Origin: an uncultured Demequina sp.
GTDB taxonomy: Bacteria; Actinomycetota; Actinomycetes; Actinomycetales; Demequinaceae
NCBI GenBank assembly: GCA_937925595.1
Contig: CALALQ010000307.1
Location: 1-64,000 of the forward strand
DNA length: 64,000 bases
Reading direction: 5' to 3'
The number at the start of each line of letters is the position of its first letter. Position 1 is the first letter of the stretch. Positions 1-8,437 of this stretch are shown here, one piece after another. The position numbers and the translations under genes were made by a program. The notes under the pieces were generated by a model. It was not told the DNA's origin. It did no database searches and saw nothing but the letters and a program-made list of their open reading frames with translations.

Positions 1-501
1 TCCCTCCGCCCGGAGATGGTCGACGATCGCGGCGACCAGATCGGGGTCGCCGAGCGTCGCGTAGCCGTTGCCCACGAGCACGGCACCCTCAAGGATCGCG
101 CTCGGATCCTTGAGCGCGTCGAGCACCACCGGCGCCGCAGGAGGGCAGGCGGAGGCGAGGCCGACGATCGGCGCCTTCTCCCCTGGCAGGATCTTCGCGA
201 ACCGCTCCTGGGCGCTCATGCCGTCGAGTCCGCGAGAACGCGACCCCAGCGTCGGCGCGGCGCCAGGACGCACATCGAGCCACTCCTCATCGCGAAGCTG
301 CTGGTACGCGGCGGTGACGGTGTTGCGCGACAGGTGCAGCCGCTCGGCGAGCGCGCGCTCCGAGGGAAGCCGGGTGCCGTACTCAAGTGAGCCCACCTCC
401 GCGAGCGACACGATCGCGTTGGCAAGCTGCTGATAGAGAGGACCGGTGCCCGACTGCCAGTGGTCGAGAATCTCCGCGAGCTGGTCTGCTGTGGTGCGCA
501 T
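1..501 (-). CDS. MocR-type (GntR HTH + aminotransferase-like) transcriptional regulator, N-terminal part
   Basis: Reading the minus strand from the ATG at 501, the frame stays open for 167 codons and leaves the window at base 1, so only the N-terminal part is present. Residues about 15-85 form a GntR winged helix with the typical LPSERALAERLHLSRNTVTA recognition region. A linker follows, and then residues (LASACPPAAPVVLDAL) that look like the start of the aminotransferase fold-type I domain of MocR/PdxR regulators. These proteins bind PLP and control PLP-linked amine or vitamin B6 genes. It diverges from a PLP-dependent decarboxylase at 598, the classic MocR arrangement, so that gene is its likely target (inference). 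Confidence 0.85.
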   Translation of the reverse strand, partial: MRTTADQLAEILDHWQSGTGPLYQQLANAIVSLAEVGSLEYGTRLPSERALAERLHLSRNTVTAAYQQLRDEEWLDVRPGAAPTLGSRSRGLDGMSAQERFAKILPGEKAPIVGLASACPPAAPVVLDALKDPSAILEGAVLVGNGYATLGDPDLVAAIVDHLRAEG

Positions 502-597
502 GAGGCCATCCCACCGGAAACTGGCACCAAACATCAAGCGCCAGTAGTGGCAAAAGTGGCTCTTTAACTCCAGGGCCAGTTCCGCGAGGCTCAGGCC
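502..597. promoter_or_regulatory. Divergent promoter/operator region between MocR regulator and PLP decarboxylase
   Basis: This 96-bp gap separates two divergent genes. It contains a close direct repeat AGTGGC (546-551 and 555-560) and two further CCAGT/CTGG-type half sites. MocR regulators usually bind direct repeats in such gaps, so this is the likely operator. The exact -35/-10 boxes are not clear by eye. Confidence 0.4.
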
Positions 598-2025
598 ATG
601 ACCACAACGACCGACCACCTGGTGCGGGTTCACACCAACCCCGTGAGCCTCCACCGCATTCGCGAGCGCATCGCCGTCACCACGGAAGCCGCGCGCCGCG
701 CGGGCTCCTACATCGCCAACGCCCCGTGCCGACCCATCGCCCCCTCAGCCGATGCGGTCGCGGCGCTCGATGTGTTCCGCCGCCCTCTCCAGGACGGCCC
801 CATTCCCGCTCGAGAGGTGCTCGCGGAGCTTGACGCCTTCGGCTCACCCGCCACCGTGGTTCAGAATCACGGCCGCTTCTTCGGCTTCGTCAACGGCGGC
901 GTCGAGCCGGCCGCCGCGGCCGCCGCGATCCTCGCGACCGCATGGGATCAAAACCCCGGCCTCGCGATCACCTCGCCCGCCACCGCAGCCCTGGACGAGG
1001 TCGCCGCCGGCTGGGTCCTCGACCTCCTCGGCATGCCCGAAGGCGCCGTCGCGACCTTCACCTCCGGCGCGACGCTCGCGAACTTCACGGGAATCGTCGC
1101 CGCTCGCGATGCCCTGCTCGCCCGCGCGGGCTGGGACGTGGGCGAGCGTGGCCTGTTCGGCGCGCCACCCATCCGCGTCATCGTGGGCGACGAGGTGCAC
1201 GCCTCGGCCCTCAAGTCGCTGCGCATGGCCGGCTTTGGCCCCGGGCAGGTGGAGCGCGTCCCCACCGACGACACCGGGGCGATCATCGCGAGCGCCTTCC
1301 CCACGGACACCGATGCGCTCACCCTGGTGCTGCTCCAGGCCGGCAACGTCAACACGGGTGCCTCGGATCCGTTCGCCCAGATCATCCCCGGGGTTCGGGA
1401 GCGCGGCGGCTGGGTGCACGTCGACGGCGCCTTTGGCCTGTGGGCGGCCGCGTCTCCTGCCCGACGCTCGCTCGTCGACGGCGTTCAGCTCGCCGATTCG
1501 TGGGCAACGGATGCGCACAAGTGGCTCAATGCCCCCTACGACTCGGGCATCATCATCGTCCGCAATGACGAGGACCTGCGGCGCGCGATGAAGATCGAGG
1601 CGCCCTACCTCCGCACCGACGAGGACCGCCCGCTCATCCACCTGACGCCCCACATGTCGCAGCGTGCGCGCGGCGTCGAGACGTGGGCGCTGCTTGCCGC
1701 GCTGGGCAAGGTAGGAGTCGCCGACCTCATCGACCGCACGAGCGACCTCGCTGCCGACTTCGCGCGGCAGCTCGTCGACGGCGGCGCGGAGCTGCTCGCT
1801 CCCGTGGTGCTCAACCAGGCGCTCATCGCATTTGGGGATGACGAGACCACGGACGCGGTCATCGCGGCAGTCCAGGCCGAAGGCACGATGTGGGCTGGCG
1901 GCACCCTGTGGCACGGCCGCAAGGCCATGCGCATCTCGGTGAGCGACGCGGCCACCACGGCGGACGATGTCGCCGCGAGCGCGGCCGCCGTGCTGCGCGT
2001 GTGGCGAGAGGTCTCCGCCACTTAG
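598..2025 (+). CDS. PLP-dependent decarboxylase / aspartate aminotransferase-superfamily (group II-like) enzyme
   Basis: The 475-residue protein has fold-type I PLP enzyme features: a phosphate-binding TSGATLAN segment, the aspartate that pairs with the pyridine nitrogen in HVDGAFG (D276), and the Schiff-base lysine in DAHKWLN (K308). The layout resembles group II (glutamate/aromatic/DOPA-type) decarboxylases, and the length fits that family. Substrate cannot be read from sequence; an aromatic or other amino acid is possible. The ATG at 598 has only a weak ribosome site. The divergent MocR regulator suggests PLP- or amine-responsive control. A strong hairpin follows the stop codon. Confidence 0.85.
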   Translation: MTTTTDHLVRVHTNPVSLHRIRERIAVTTEAARRAGSYIANAPCRPIAPSADAVAALDVFRRPLQDGPIPAREVLAELDAFGSPATVVQNHGRFFGFVNGGVEPAAAAAAILATAWDQNPGLAITSPATAALDEVAAGWVLDLLGMPEGAVATFTSGATLANFTGIVAARDALLARAGWDVGERGLFGAPPIRVIVGDEVHASALKSLRMAGFGPGQVERVPTDDTGAIIASAFPTDTDALTLVLLQAGNVNTGASDPFAQIIPGVRERGGWVHVDGAFGLWAAASPARRSLVDGVQLADSWATDAHKWLNAPYDSGIIIVRNDEDLRRAMKIEAPYLRTDEDRPLIHLTPHMSQRARGVETWALLAALGKVGVADLIDRTSDLAADFARQLVDGGAELLAPVVLNQALIAFGDDETTDAVIAAVQAEGTMWAGGTLWHGRKAMRISVSDAATTADDVAASAAAVLRVWREVSAT

Positions 2026-2031
2026 AACGTG

Positions 2032-2067
2032 GGCGGGCGTCCCTGACCTCCATGAGGGGCGCCCGCC
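2032..2067 (+). terminator. Hairpin terminator after the PLP decarboxylase
   Basis: Arms at 2032-2044 and 2055-2067 pair over 13 bp with one G:U, around a 10-nt loop. A short T-containing stretch follows. It lies just after the stop at 2025, between two genes on the same strand. Confidence 0.65.
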
Positions 2068-2119
2068 TGCCTTTGCGAGCCTCCCCGGCCACAGCGTCGG
2101 GCGGCGATACCCTGACCCC

Positions 2120-3403
2120 ATGAGCACCCCGAGCGAGCGCGTGTACATCTCGCGCCTGGCGAACACCTCTGTGTTCGATCCCCTCGGCGACCCCGTGGGC
2201 CGCGTGCGCGACGTCGTCATCCTGATGCGCCGCGGCACCGTGCCCACCGCGACGGGCCTGGTGGTCGAGGTGCCCGGACGCCGCCGGGTGTTCATGCCGC
2301 TCACTCGCGTCACCGCGATCGTTCCCGGCCAGGTCATCTGCACGGGCGTCATCAACCTGCGCCGCTTCCAGGCGCGCACCTCGGAATCGCTCGCCATTGC
2401 CGAGCTGTTCGAGCGCTCCGTGAAGCTCAAGGAAGACAAGTCGACGGCGTACATCGAGGACCTCGCCATCGAGCAGGACCGTCAGAGACAGTGGGTGGTG
2501 ACCAAGCTCTACGTGCGCAAGGCCGAGCGCCGCAAGGGAGTGCTGGGCTTCAGCCGACGCGGCGAGGCCCTTGTCGTGGACCTTGACCAGGTGACGGGAC
2601 TGCTTCAGCGCGACAAGAACCAGGGTGCCGAGCTGATCATTCAGCAGTTCGCCGATCACAAGCCCGCGGACCTCGCGGCGGCAATGCTCGAGCTCAGCCC
2701 GTCGCGCTCTGCCGAGATCGCGGCAGCGCTCGACGATGAACGCCTCGCGGACGTGCTTGAGGAGCTGCCGGAGGCCGATCAGATTGCACTGCTGGGCTCT
2801 CTCCAGTCGTCGCGAGCCGCGGACGTGCTCGAGGCCATGGAGCCCGACGATGCCGCGGACCTGCTGGGCGACCTGCCTCCTGTGAAGGCCGCGGAGCTGC
2901 TCGAGCTCATGGAGCCGGAGGACGCCAAGACCGTGCGCCAGCTGCTCACCTACGAGGACGACTCTGCCGGTGGTCTCATGACCACGGAGCCGGTCATCGT
3001 GGGACCGGAGGCGACGGTGGCGCAGTGCCTTGCCTCGGTGCGCCGCCAGGAGCTGCCGCCTGCGCTCGCTTCGATGGTGTTCGTTGTCCGACCGCCGCTT
3101 GAGACGCCCACCGGTCGCTTCATTGGACTGGTTCATATTCAGCGACTGCTGCGTGAGCCGCCGCACGAGTCCGTTGGCAACTTCGTCGACGGAGCGATCG
3201 AGCCGCTCAGCCCCGGCGATGACCTTGCGTTCGTGGCTCGCCACATGGCGGCGTACGACATCCTCGCGCTGCCTGTTGTCGACGACGACCACCACCTGCT
3301 GGGCGCGATCTCGATCGATGACGTCCTTGACCACCTGCTCCCCAAGGACTGGCGCGAGCACCTTGAAGACGAGGACGCCCCCGAGGAGGTGAGCCGTGGC
3401 TAA
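2120..3403 (+). CDS. MgtE N-terminal domain / CBS-pair protein without transport channel
   Basis: The 427-residue product starts with a PRC-barrel-like segment (about 5-90), then acidic MgtE_N-type helical repeats (about 170-285; 'LAAAMLELSPSRSAEIAAAL', 'VLEAMEPDDAADLLGDLPP'), then a CBS pair (about 285-415). The transmembrane channel of a true MgtE magnesium transporter is missing, so it is probably a soluble regulatory or sensing protein. I chose ATG 2120 because TACCCT lies 6 nt before it (leaderless pattern); an earlier in-frame start would overlap the preceding gene. It overlaps the DUF1003 gene by 8 nt. Mycobacteria keep a similar gene near mrp. Confidence 0.8.
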   Translation: MSTPSERVYISRLANTSVFDPLGDPVGRVRDVVILMRRGTVPTATGLVVEVPGRRRVFMPLTRVTAIVPGQVICTGVINLRRFQARTSESLAIAELFERSVKLKEDKSTAYIEDLAIEQDRQRQWVVTKLYVRKAERRKGVLGFSRRGEALVVDLDQVTGLLQRDKNQGAELIIQQFADHKPADLAAAMLELSPSRSAEIAAALDDERLADVLEELPEADQIALLGSLQSSRAADVLEAMEPDDAADLLGDLPPVKAAELLELMEPEDAKTVRQLLTYEDDSAGGLMTTEPVIVGPEATVAQCLASVRRQELPPALASMVFVVRPPLETPTGRFIGLVHIQRLLREPPHESVGNFVDGAIEPLSPGDDLAFVARHMAAYDILALPVVDDDHHLLGAISIDDVLDHLLPKDWREHLEDEDAPEEVSRG

Positions 3404-3929
3404 CCGCGAGCTCGACCGTCCCAAGGGCGAATCGCGTCGGCTGGGCTGGCGACGCCGCGACCGCCGCGAGGTCAAGGAGCGCCAAGGCCAGTGGGCTGAG
3501 TCCATCGCCCGTTTCTTGGGCACACCACGCTTCATCGTCTACCTGACGCTGTTCGTGGTGCTGTGGATCGGGTGGAACCTGCTGGCACCCGACCGCTTGG
3601 TGTTTGACCGCTGGGGATTCGTAGCGCTCACGCTCATGCTCTCACTGCAGGCGTCCTACGCCGCTCCCCTGATCCTGCTCGCGCAGAACCGCCAGGCGGA
3701 CCGTGACCGCGTCGCCGCCGAGCAGGACCGCCAGCGCGCCGAGCGCTCGCTCGCCGACACCGAGTACTTGGCGCGTGAGGTCGCCGCCCTGCGCCAGGCC
3801 ATCAACGAGACCGCCACTCGCGACTTCGTGCGCGGAGAGCTGCGTGCCCTTCTCGAGGAGCTGCGCGAGCAAGAAGAAGGGGCGGAACGCGATGGTGAAT
3901 CGCGCCCCGCCCCCAAGGCGAAGAACTAG
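3396..3929 (+). CDS. DUF1003 membrane protein
   Basis: The 177-residue protein has the DUF1003 pattern: a basic N-terminus, two membrane segments (about 46-63 'VYLTLFVVLWIGWNLL' and 70-92 'FVALTLMLSLQASYAAPLIL'), the linking FDRWGF motif, and a charged coiled coil (about 95-165). The GTG start lies inside the end of the upstream MgtE_N/CBS gene (8-nt overlap), so the two are probably translationally coupled. No enzymatic function is known for the family. The last codons form a strong hairpin (3879-3913). Confidence 0.8.
   Translation: MANRELDRPKGESRRLGWRRRDRREVKERQGQWAESIARFLGTPRFIVYLTLFVVLWIGWNLLAPDRLVFDRWGFVALTLMLSLQASYAAPLILLAQNRQADRDRVAAEQDRQRAERSLADTEYLAREVAALRQAINETATRDFVRGELRALLEELREQEEGAERDGESRPAPKAKN
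3879..3913. terminator. Hairpin inside the 3' end of the DUF1003 gene, at a convergent junction
   Basis: Fifteen-base arms at 3879-3893 and 3899-3913 pair with two central mismatches around a 5-nt loop. There is no T tract. The neighbouring genes converge with 6 bp between stop codons, so this stem could end transcription in either direction. Confidence 0.45.
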
Positions 3930-3935
3930 GCGAAC

Positions 3936-4499
3936 TTACGCCTGGGCCGGAGCTGCCTCGACCTCGTCCTCGTCCTCGTCCTCCGACTGCTTCGCGCCGC
4001 GGAAGGCGTAGAAGAAGCTCACGACGACCGACAGTCCAAAGAAGACCCACGACAGGGCGTCCTCTTCGAAGTACAGCTCGAGCGTCTCAACCGGGTGCTC
4101 GATGAGGATCTTGAGCGCCTCGGTGAAGGCCATGTCGTACACCTTGGCGGCGAGACCGGCCGTGGTCAGGAAGATGCCCACCACATACACAGCGGCCGAC
4201 ACGATCGCGGCGATGAGGCCGGACACGATGCCCTTGGTGTGGCCGAACGTGTAGAAGCCGAACGCCACGGCGATACCCATCAGCACGCTCAGGAACAGGA
4301 ACTCCCGCTCCGAGACGACGGTGACGACGGTGTAAAGGACGGCGGCGAGCAGGCCGATGATGAGGCCCGCGATGAGGCCCACCAGCAGGTTGGGCTTGGG
4401 CGGCTCCGCGTTGGGGTCGGGCTCCCACGACGCCTGGGCGGGCGCGGTCGGCTCGGCCGGCTGCGGCTGTGCCGCCTCAGGCTGGGTGATGTCAGACAT
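3936..4499 (-). CDS. Four-helix membrane protein with acidic tail, function unknown
   Basis: The 187-residue product has a Pro/Gln/Ala-rich N-terminal tail (about 1-45), four predicted membrane helices (starting near 'LVGLIAGLIIGLLAAVLYTV', 'FLFLSVLMGIAVAFGFYTF', 'GIVSGLIAAIVSAAVYVVGI' and 'WVFFGLSVVVSFFYAF'), and a cytosolic tail ending in alternating Glu/Asp. I prefer the ATG at 4499, preceded by GAGG 6 nt upstream, to the longer frame at 4511. The tail is encoded by a TCGTCC hexamer repeat near 3963-3983, which might vary in length. No family was recognised. Its organisation resembles the second membrane protein at 5749-6279. Confidence 0.7.
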   Translation of the reverse strand: MSDITQPEAAQPQPAEPTAPAQASWEPDPNAEPPKPNLLVGLIAGLIIGLLAAVLYTVVTVVSEREFLFLSVLMGIAVAFGFYTFGHTKGIVSGLIAAIVSAAVYVVGIFLTTAGLAAKVYDMAFTEALKILIEHPVETLELYFEEDALSWVFFGLSVVVSFFYAFRGAKQSEDEDEDEVEAAPAQA

Positions 4500-4593
4500 G
4501 TTCCTCCTCATAGATAAGCGCCCGAGGGAGGGCGCCGGGGGCGACCCTAGCGGAACCTACCGCCGGTTGGAAGAGTTATCGGCGAAATGAGAC

Positions 4594-4605
4594 CGAAACG
4601 TTTCG
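4594..4605. promoter_or_regulatory. LacI-type operator-like palindrome
   Basis: CGAAACGTTTCG is a perfect 12-bp palindrome matching the central AAACGTTT pattern of LacI/CcpA-family operators. It lies between divergent genes, 24 bp upstream of the probable -10 of mrp (TACGAT, 4629-4634). A related half-degenerate site occurs at 24271-24281. Confidence 0.4.
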
Positions 4606-4641
4606 TCCAGGTGCTCGCCGCCAGCGCCTACGATGGTTGTC

Positions 4642-5752
4642 ATGCCCACCGTCGAACTGATTCGCGACGCCCTGTCCACCGTCATCGACCCCGAGATTCG
4701 CAGGCCGATCACCGAGATCGGCATGGTTCGATCGGTCGTCGTTGAAGGCGATACCGCGGTGATCGGCATCGACCTCACCACGCAGGGCTGCCCCATGCGC
4801 GACCGCATCACGACGGACGTCGAAGCGGCGGCTCGCAAGGTTGAGGGCGTTGCTCAGGTGCGCATTGAACTCGGCGTGATGAGCGAGGAGCAGCGACTGA
4901 ACCTTCGCTCCCAGCTGCGCGGCGGCAAGCCCGAGCCTGTCATCCCCTTCACGCAACCGGGCAACCTGACGCGGATCTATGCCATAGCGTCGGGCAAGGG
5001 AGGCGTTGGCAAGTCCACGGTGACCGCCAACCTCGCCGCCGCGATGGCCGCCGACGGCCTCAAGGTGGGAGTGCTCGATGCCGACATCTTCGGCTTCTCC
5101 ATCCCCACGATGCTTGGCGTGAAGGGTCAGCCCACGCGACTCGACGACATGCTGCTGCCTCCCATCGCCCACGAGGTGAAGGCCGTGTCGATCGGCATGT
5201 TCGTTCCGGAGGGACAACCCGTGGTGTGGAGGGGGCCGATGCTTCACCGAGCGATCGAGCAGTTCCTCGCCGACGTGTTCTGGGGAGACCTCGACGTGCT
5301 GCTGCTCGACCTGCCACCCGGCACGGGCGACATCGCGATCTCTGTGGCGCAGCTGCTCCCCCACGCGGAGCTGGTTGTGGTGACCACCCCGCAGGCTGCC
5401 GCCGCTGGCGTCGCCGAGCGCGCCGGAGCGATCGCCACGCAGACATCACAGAACGTCGTGGGCGTGATCGAGAACATGGCGTGGCTCGACCCGCCTGCAC
5501 CTGTTCGGCGAGGGTGGGGGCGCTCGCGTCTCCGAGCGGCTCAGCGCGACCCTCGGCACGAACGTGCCCGTGCTCGGTCAGATTCCACTCGACATCACGG
5601 CACGTGAGGCCGGCGATGGCGGCACCCCCGTCGTGGTAAGCGACCCGGACAGCCCGGCAGCCACGGAGCTGCGCCGCATCGCGCGCGAACTCGCGTCACG
5701 CAAGCGCGGCCTCGCGGGCCGCAGCCTTGGCGTGACCCCCGTTCGCCACTAG
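4642..5752 (+). pseudogene. mrp: Mrp/NBP35-type Fe-S cluster carrier ATPase, interrupted by a frameshift near 5491
   Basis: The first frame encodes an N-terminal MIP18/DUF59 domain (about 1-95) and a P-loop ATPase with the deviant Walker A GKGGVGKST (K124), DADIFGFS, and the DLPPGTGD switch, reading to 'ENMAWLD'. After codon 5488-5490 the homology moves to another frame, which reads 'LHLFGEGGGARVSERLSATL' and continues to the stop at 5752. Family members carry roughly six residues between these two blocks; only 4 nt remain, consistent with loss of about 14 nt. Read literally, the first frame ends at 5607 with a foreign tail. This is either a real deletion or a sequence error. The ATG at 4642 has TACGAT 7 nt upstream. 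Confidence 0.8.
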
Positions 5753-6279
5753 TCCTGCGTGCGGACGCTCCAGCCGGCGATGATCACCGCGACGAGCCCC
5801 GCGAGCACGCAGCCAACGGACACCGCGGGTGTCGCGAGTGAGGCCAGCAGCGCGTCGTCGAAGCCCACGCCGCCCAGGTCGAGCAGTCCGCGGGCCTTGC
5901 CAACGTCTGCCGAGTTCACCGTCCCGGTCACGGCCATGATGTGCGTGCCGATGACGGCGCCGAGGAACGCCGGCAGCCACGCGCGCCAGTCACGCGACAC
6001 CGAAAGGTAGCGGACCGAGAAGCCGACAGCCGCGGACAGCAGCACGCCGAGCAGGATCAGCGCCCACACGTTCGCGGGCGACGGCACCAGGAGCGACAGC
6101 AGCAGTCCCACAAGGATTCCCACCAGCAGCGCCGCGGTGAGCGGACCCATCTGGTTGCCGCGAACGCGGTCAAGGTACGACGGCGCCTGCACGTAGACGA
6201 CGGTGGGTTCCGTGGCGGGCTGCTGCATCGGCTCGTCAGCGGGCTCGGGAGTGGGCTGGGACTTGGGGGTGCGCGGCAT
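5749..6279 (-). CDS. Four-helix membrane protein with proline-rich N-terminal tail, function unknown
   Basis: The 176-residue protein begins with a Pro/Thr/Glu-rich cytosolic tail (about 1-45) followed by four hydrophobic segments ('LTAALLVGILVGLLLSLLV', 'WALILLGVLLSAAVGFSV', 'LPAFLGAVIGTHIMAVTG', 'ATPAVSVGCVLAGLVAVIIA'). I chose ATG 6279 because AGGAGG lies 4 nt upstream; the frame extends back to 6321 without such a site. Its stop codon overlaps the end of mrp by 4 bp in a convergent arrangement. I do not recognise a family. Confidence 0.7.
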   Translation of the reverse strand: MPRTPKSQPTPEPADEPMQQPATEPTVVYVQAPSYLDRVRGNQMGPLTAALLVGILVGLLLSLLVPSPANVWALILLGVLLSAAVGFSVRYLSVSRDWRAWLPAFLGAVIGTHIMAVTGTVNSADVGKARGLLDLGGVGFDDALLASLATPAVSVGCVLAGLVAVIIAGWSVRTQD

Positions 6280-6362
6280 GGTGCCTCCTGGGTTGACTCT
6301 CAAGGCCATGCTACGTCGCACCTGAAAGCAGGGCCTTCGCTAGCGGTGCCCTAACTGGCACA

Positions 6363-7592
6363 ATGGCGCTCGTGGCTGAAGGCACACCCGGAGGGGGCCC
6401 GGTCTGGAGCCCTGTGTGGACGCCCACGGAAGGCGCCGAGAACGCGCGCGCCCTTTTCGAGGAGGCCTTCGGGTACACCGCAAAGACCGTGAAGTCCGCT
6501 CCCGGCCGCGTGACGATCGTCGGGGAGCACACCGACTACAGCGGCGGGCTGTCGCTCGCCACCGTGACGCAGCAGGCGACGTACGTCGCTGCCACCGCGC
6601 GTCAAGACCGCGGGATTCGCGTGGTGTGGCTCGACCACGACGGCGTCAAGCACGAGTGGCACGGGACCATCGACGACGCCCAGCCTTCCAAACCCGGCAA
6701 CTACGCCGTCAAGGCGCTCGGGATCCTCTGGGCGCTGTCGGAGCGCGGCTACGTGGTTGGCGGCTGCGATCTCGCCATCCGCACGTGCGTGCCGGAACAC
6801 GGCGGCATCGCGGAAGGCGTCTCCGTGCTCGCGGCACTCGCCCTCGCCATTCAAGAGGTGTGGGGCCTCGCCCTCGACAGCGAGCCTGGCAGGGTTGAAC
6901 TCGCCGAGGTCTGCATGGAGGCGGAGTCTGGCTTCTCCGGAGTGCCCACCGCAGGCATGGTGCAGCACACGATTCTGCGCTGCCCTCCCGACCAGGCGGT
7001 GCTCATGGACTTCGCCACCACTCCCCCAGAGATCAGCTTCCAGCCTCTGTACTTCCCCGAATACGGCCTAGGGCTGCTGCTGATCGACACCGGCAAGCCC
7101 AATCCCCTGACCCTCGCCGAATACTCCTCGCGCTGGACGCAGGTGGCTGCTGTGTGCGCAGAGCTTGGGGCCGAGAACCTCCGCGAGGTCGCCGACGCCC
7201 CTCACGCACGGCGCCGCATCGAGACGCTGCGCGACCCCCTCCTCAAGGCCAGGGCGCGCCATGTGATCAGCGAGATCGAGCGGGTTCGCCTGGTGGCGGC
7301 GGAACTGTCTGGCACCGCACCGGCGCATGAGCGCTTCGTCACGATCGGCAAAGCGCTCTACCGCTCCCACGCCTCGCTCGAGGTCGACTACGAACTGTCG
7401 AACCCCGAGATCAACGCGGTAGTTGACGCGGCCTTCCGTGCGGGAGCCTTGGGAGCACGCCTTGTCGAGGGCGGCTTCGGCGGTGCGGCAGTAGCCCTCA
7501 TTCGCAGGGCGCAGGCGGACGTGACCGCTCGTCTCATCACCCAGTCGATGACGGAAGCCGGTTACTCGGCGCCGTCATTCGGGATGATCTAA
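6363..7592 (+). CDS. Galactokinase-family (GHMP) protein with degenerate active site
   Basis: The 409-residue length and fold markers match galactokinase: signature 'GRVTIVGEHTDYSGG' near the N-terminus and the C-terminal glycine loop 'LVEGGFGGAAVAL'. Two key sites are altered. The phosphate-binding motif usually read as PxGxGLSSSA is PEHGGIAEGVSV (residues 144-155), and the segment usually GIMDQ, which holds the catalytic aspartate, is GMVQH, with V200 at the aspartate position. So it may lack galactokinase activity and act as a sugar sensor, or phosphorylate something else (inference). No other Leloir gene is adjacent. GTG 6372 is an alternative start. It converges on xth with a 4-bp overlap. 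Confidence 0.75.
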   Translation: MALVAEGTPGGGPVWSPVWTPTEGAENARALFEEAFGYTAKTVKSAPGRVTIVGEHTDYSGGLSLATVTQQATYVAATARQDRGIRVVWLDHDGVKHEWHGTIDDAQPSKPGNYAVKALGILWALSERGYVVGGCDLAIRTCVPEHGGIAEGVSVLAALALAIQEVWGLALDSEPGRVELAEVCMEAESGFSGVPTAGMVQHTILRCPPDQAVLMDFATTPPEISFQPLYFPEYGLGLLLIDTGKPNPLTLAEYSSRWTQVAAVCAELGAENLREVADAPHARRRIETLRDPLLKARARHVISEIERVRLVAAELSGTAPAHERFVTIGKALYRSHASLEVDYELSNPEINAVVDAAFRAGALGARLVEGGFGGAAVALIRRAQADVTARLITQSMTEAGYSAPSFGMI

Positions 7593-8389
7593 AGGTCGTA
7601 GTCGACGACGAGCGGGGCGTGGTCCGTCCAGCGCGCATCCCACGACGCCTGCCGATCGACTCGCGCTGACGTCGCGACCGCGGCGAGCGAGGGACTCGCG
7701 ATCTGATAGTCGATGCGCCACCCGGCGTCGTTGTCGAAGGCCTTCCCCCGCTGCGACCACCACGTGTACGGCCCGTCGACGTCACCGGACAGCGTGCGGT
7801 GCACGTCGACCCAGCCGCTGCCGAACCACCCATCGAGATAGGCGCGCTCCTCCGGAAGGAAGCCGGCGCTCTTGAGGTTGCCCTTCCAGTTGCGGATGTC
7901 GCGCTCGGTGTGGGCCGTGTTGACGTCTCCCATGACCACCGCGTACTCATGCGCTGTGGCGAGCTCGGCAAGCCGCAGCGTCACGAGATCGAGGAACGCG
8001 AACTTGTCGATCATCTTGGGAGTGCCCACCTCGCCCGAGTGCACATACGTCGAGACGATGCGCACCGGTCCGCGCGAGGACTGCACTGTGCCCTCGATCC
8101 ACCGACCGGTGTGAGTCGCCTCAGCGCCCACGGGGCCGAAGACCTCGACCGCCACCTGCACGTCGGTCAGCGGCGTGCGGGACAGAATCGCGACGCCGGA
8201 GCGGCCCTTCTGCTCACTCTCCTGATGCGCGACGTGCCACTCGTTTTCGAACGCTTCACGCACTATCGCATCGGGGGCGCGCACCTCCTGCAGACACACG
8301 ACGTCCGGCTGAGCCTGGTCGAGCCATTCGAGCATTCCTTTGCGCAGCGCAGCGCGCACGCCGTTGACATTGACGGTGGCAATTCGCAT
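7589..8389 (-). CDS. xth: Exodeoxyribonuclease III family AP endonuclease
   Basis: The 266-residue protein has all landmark motifs of the ExoIII/APE1 endonuclease-exonuclease-phosphatase fold: 'VNVNGVRAALRKG' near the N-terminus, the metal-binding glutamate in LQEVRAP, GDVNTAHTERDIRNWKGN in the middle, WRIDYQI, and the C-terminal TDHAPLVVDY with catalytic Asp/His. It would incise DNA 5' of abasic sites and trim 3' ends in base-excision repair. Its length is normal. It stands alone, with convergent galK-like DNA downstream and a 165-bp gap upstream that holds a long inverted repeat. Confidence 0.92.
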   Translation of the reverse strand: MRIATVNVNGVRAALRKGMLEWLDQAQPDVVCLQEVRAPDAIVREAFENEWHVAHQESEQKGRSGVAILSRTPLTDVQVAVEVFGPVGAEATHTGRWIEGTVQSSRGPVRIVSTYVHSGEVGTPKMIDKFAFLDLVTLRLAELATAHEYAVVMGDVNTAHTERDIRNWKGNLKSAGFLPEERAYLDGWFGSGWVDVHRTLSGDVDGPYTWWSQRGKAFDNDAGWRIDYQIASPSLAAVATSARVDRQASWDARWTDHAPLVVDYDL

Positions 8390-8437
8390 GACAAGAACCT
8401 ATCTCCAACAGCTGACACCATCGCACGCCTCTCACGT

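Noticed and set aside
844..2469. A 541-codon open frame on the minus strand across the PLP decarboxylase and MgtE_N gene
   Set aside because: It is antisense to two well-supported genes, is rich in Arg/Gly/Ala from high-GC shadow frames, and shows no domain motif.
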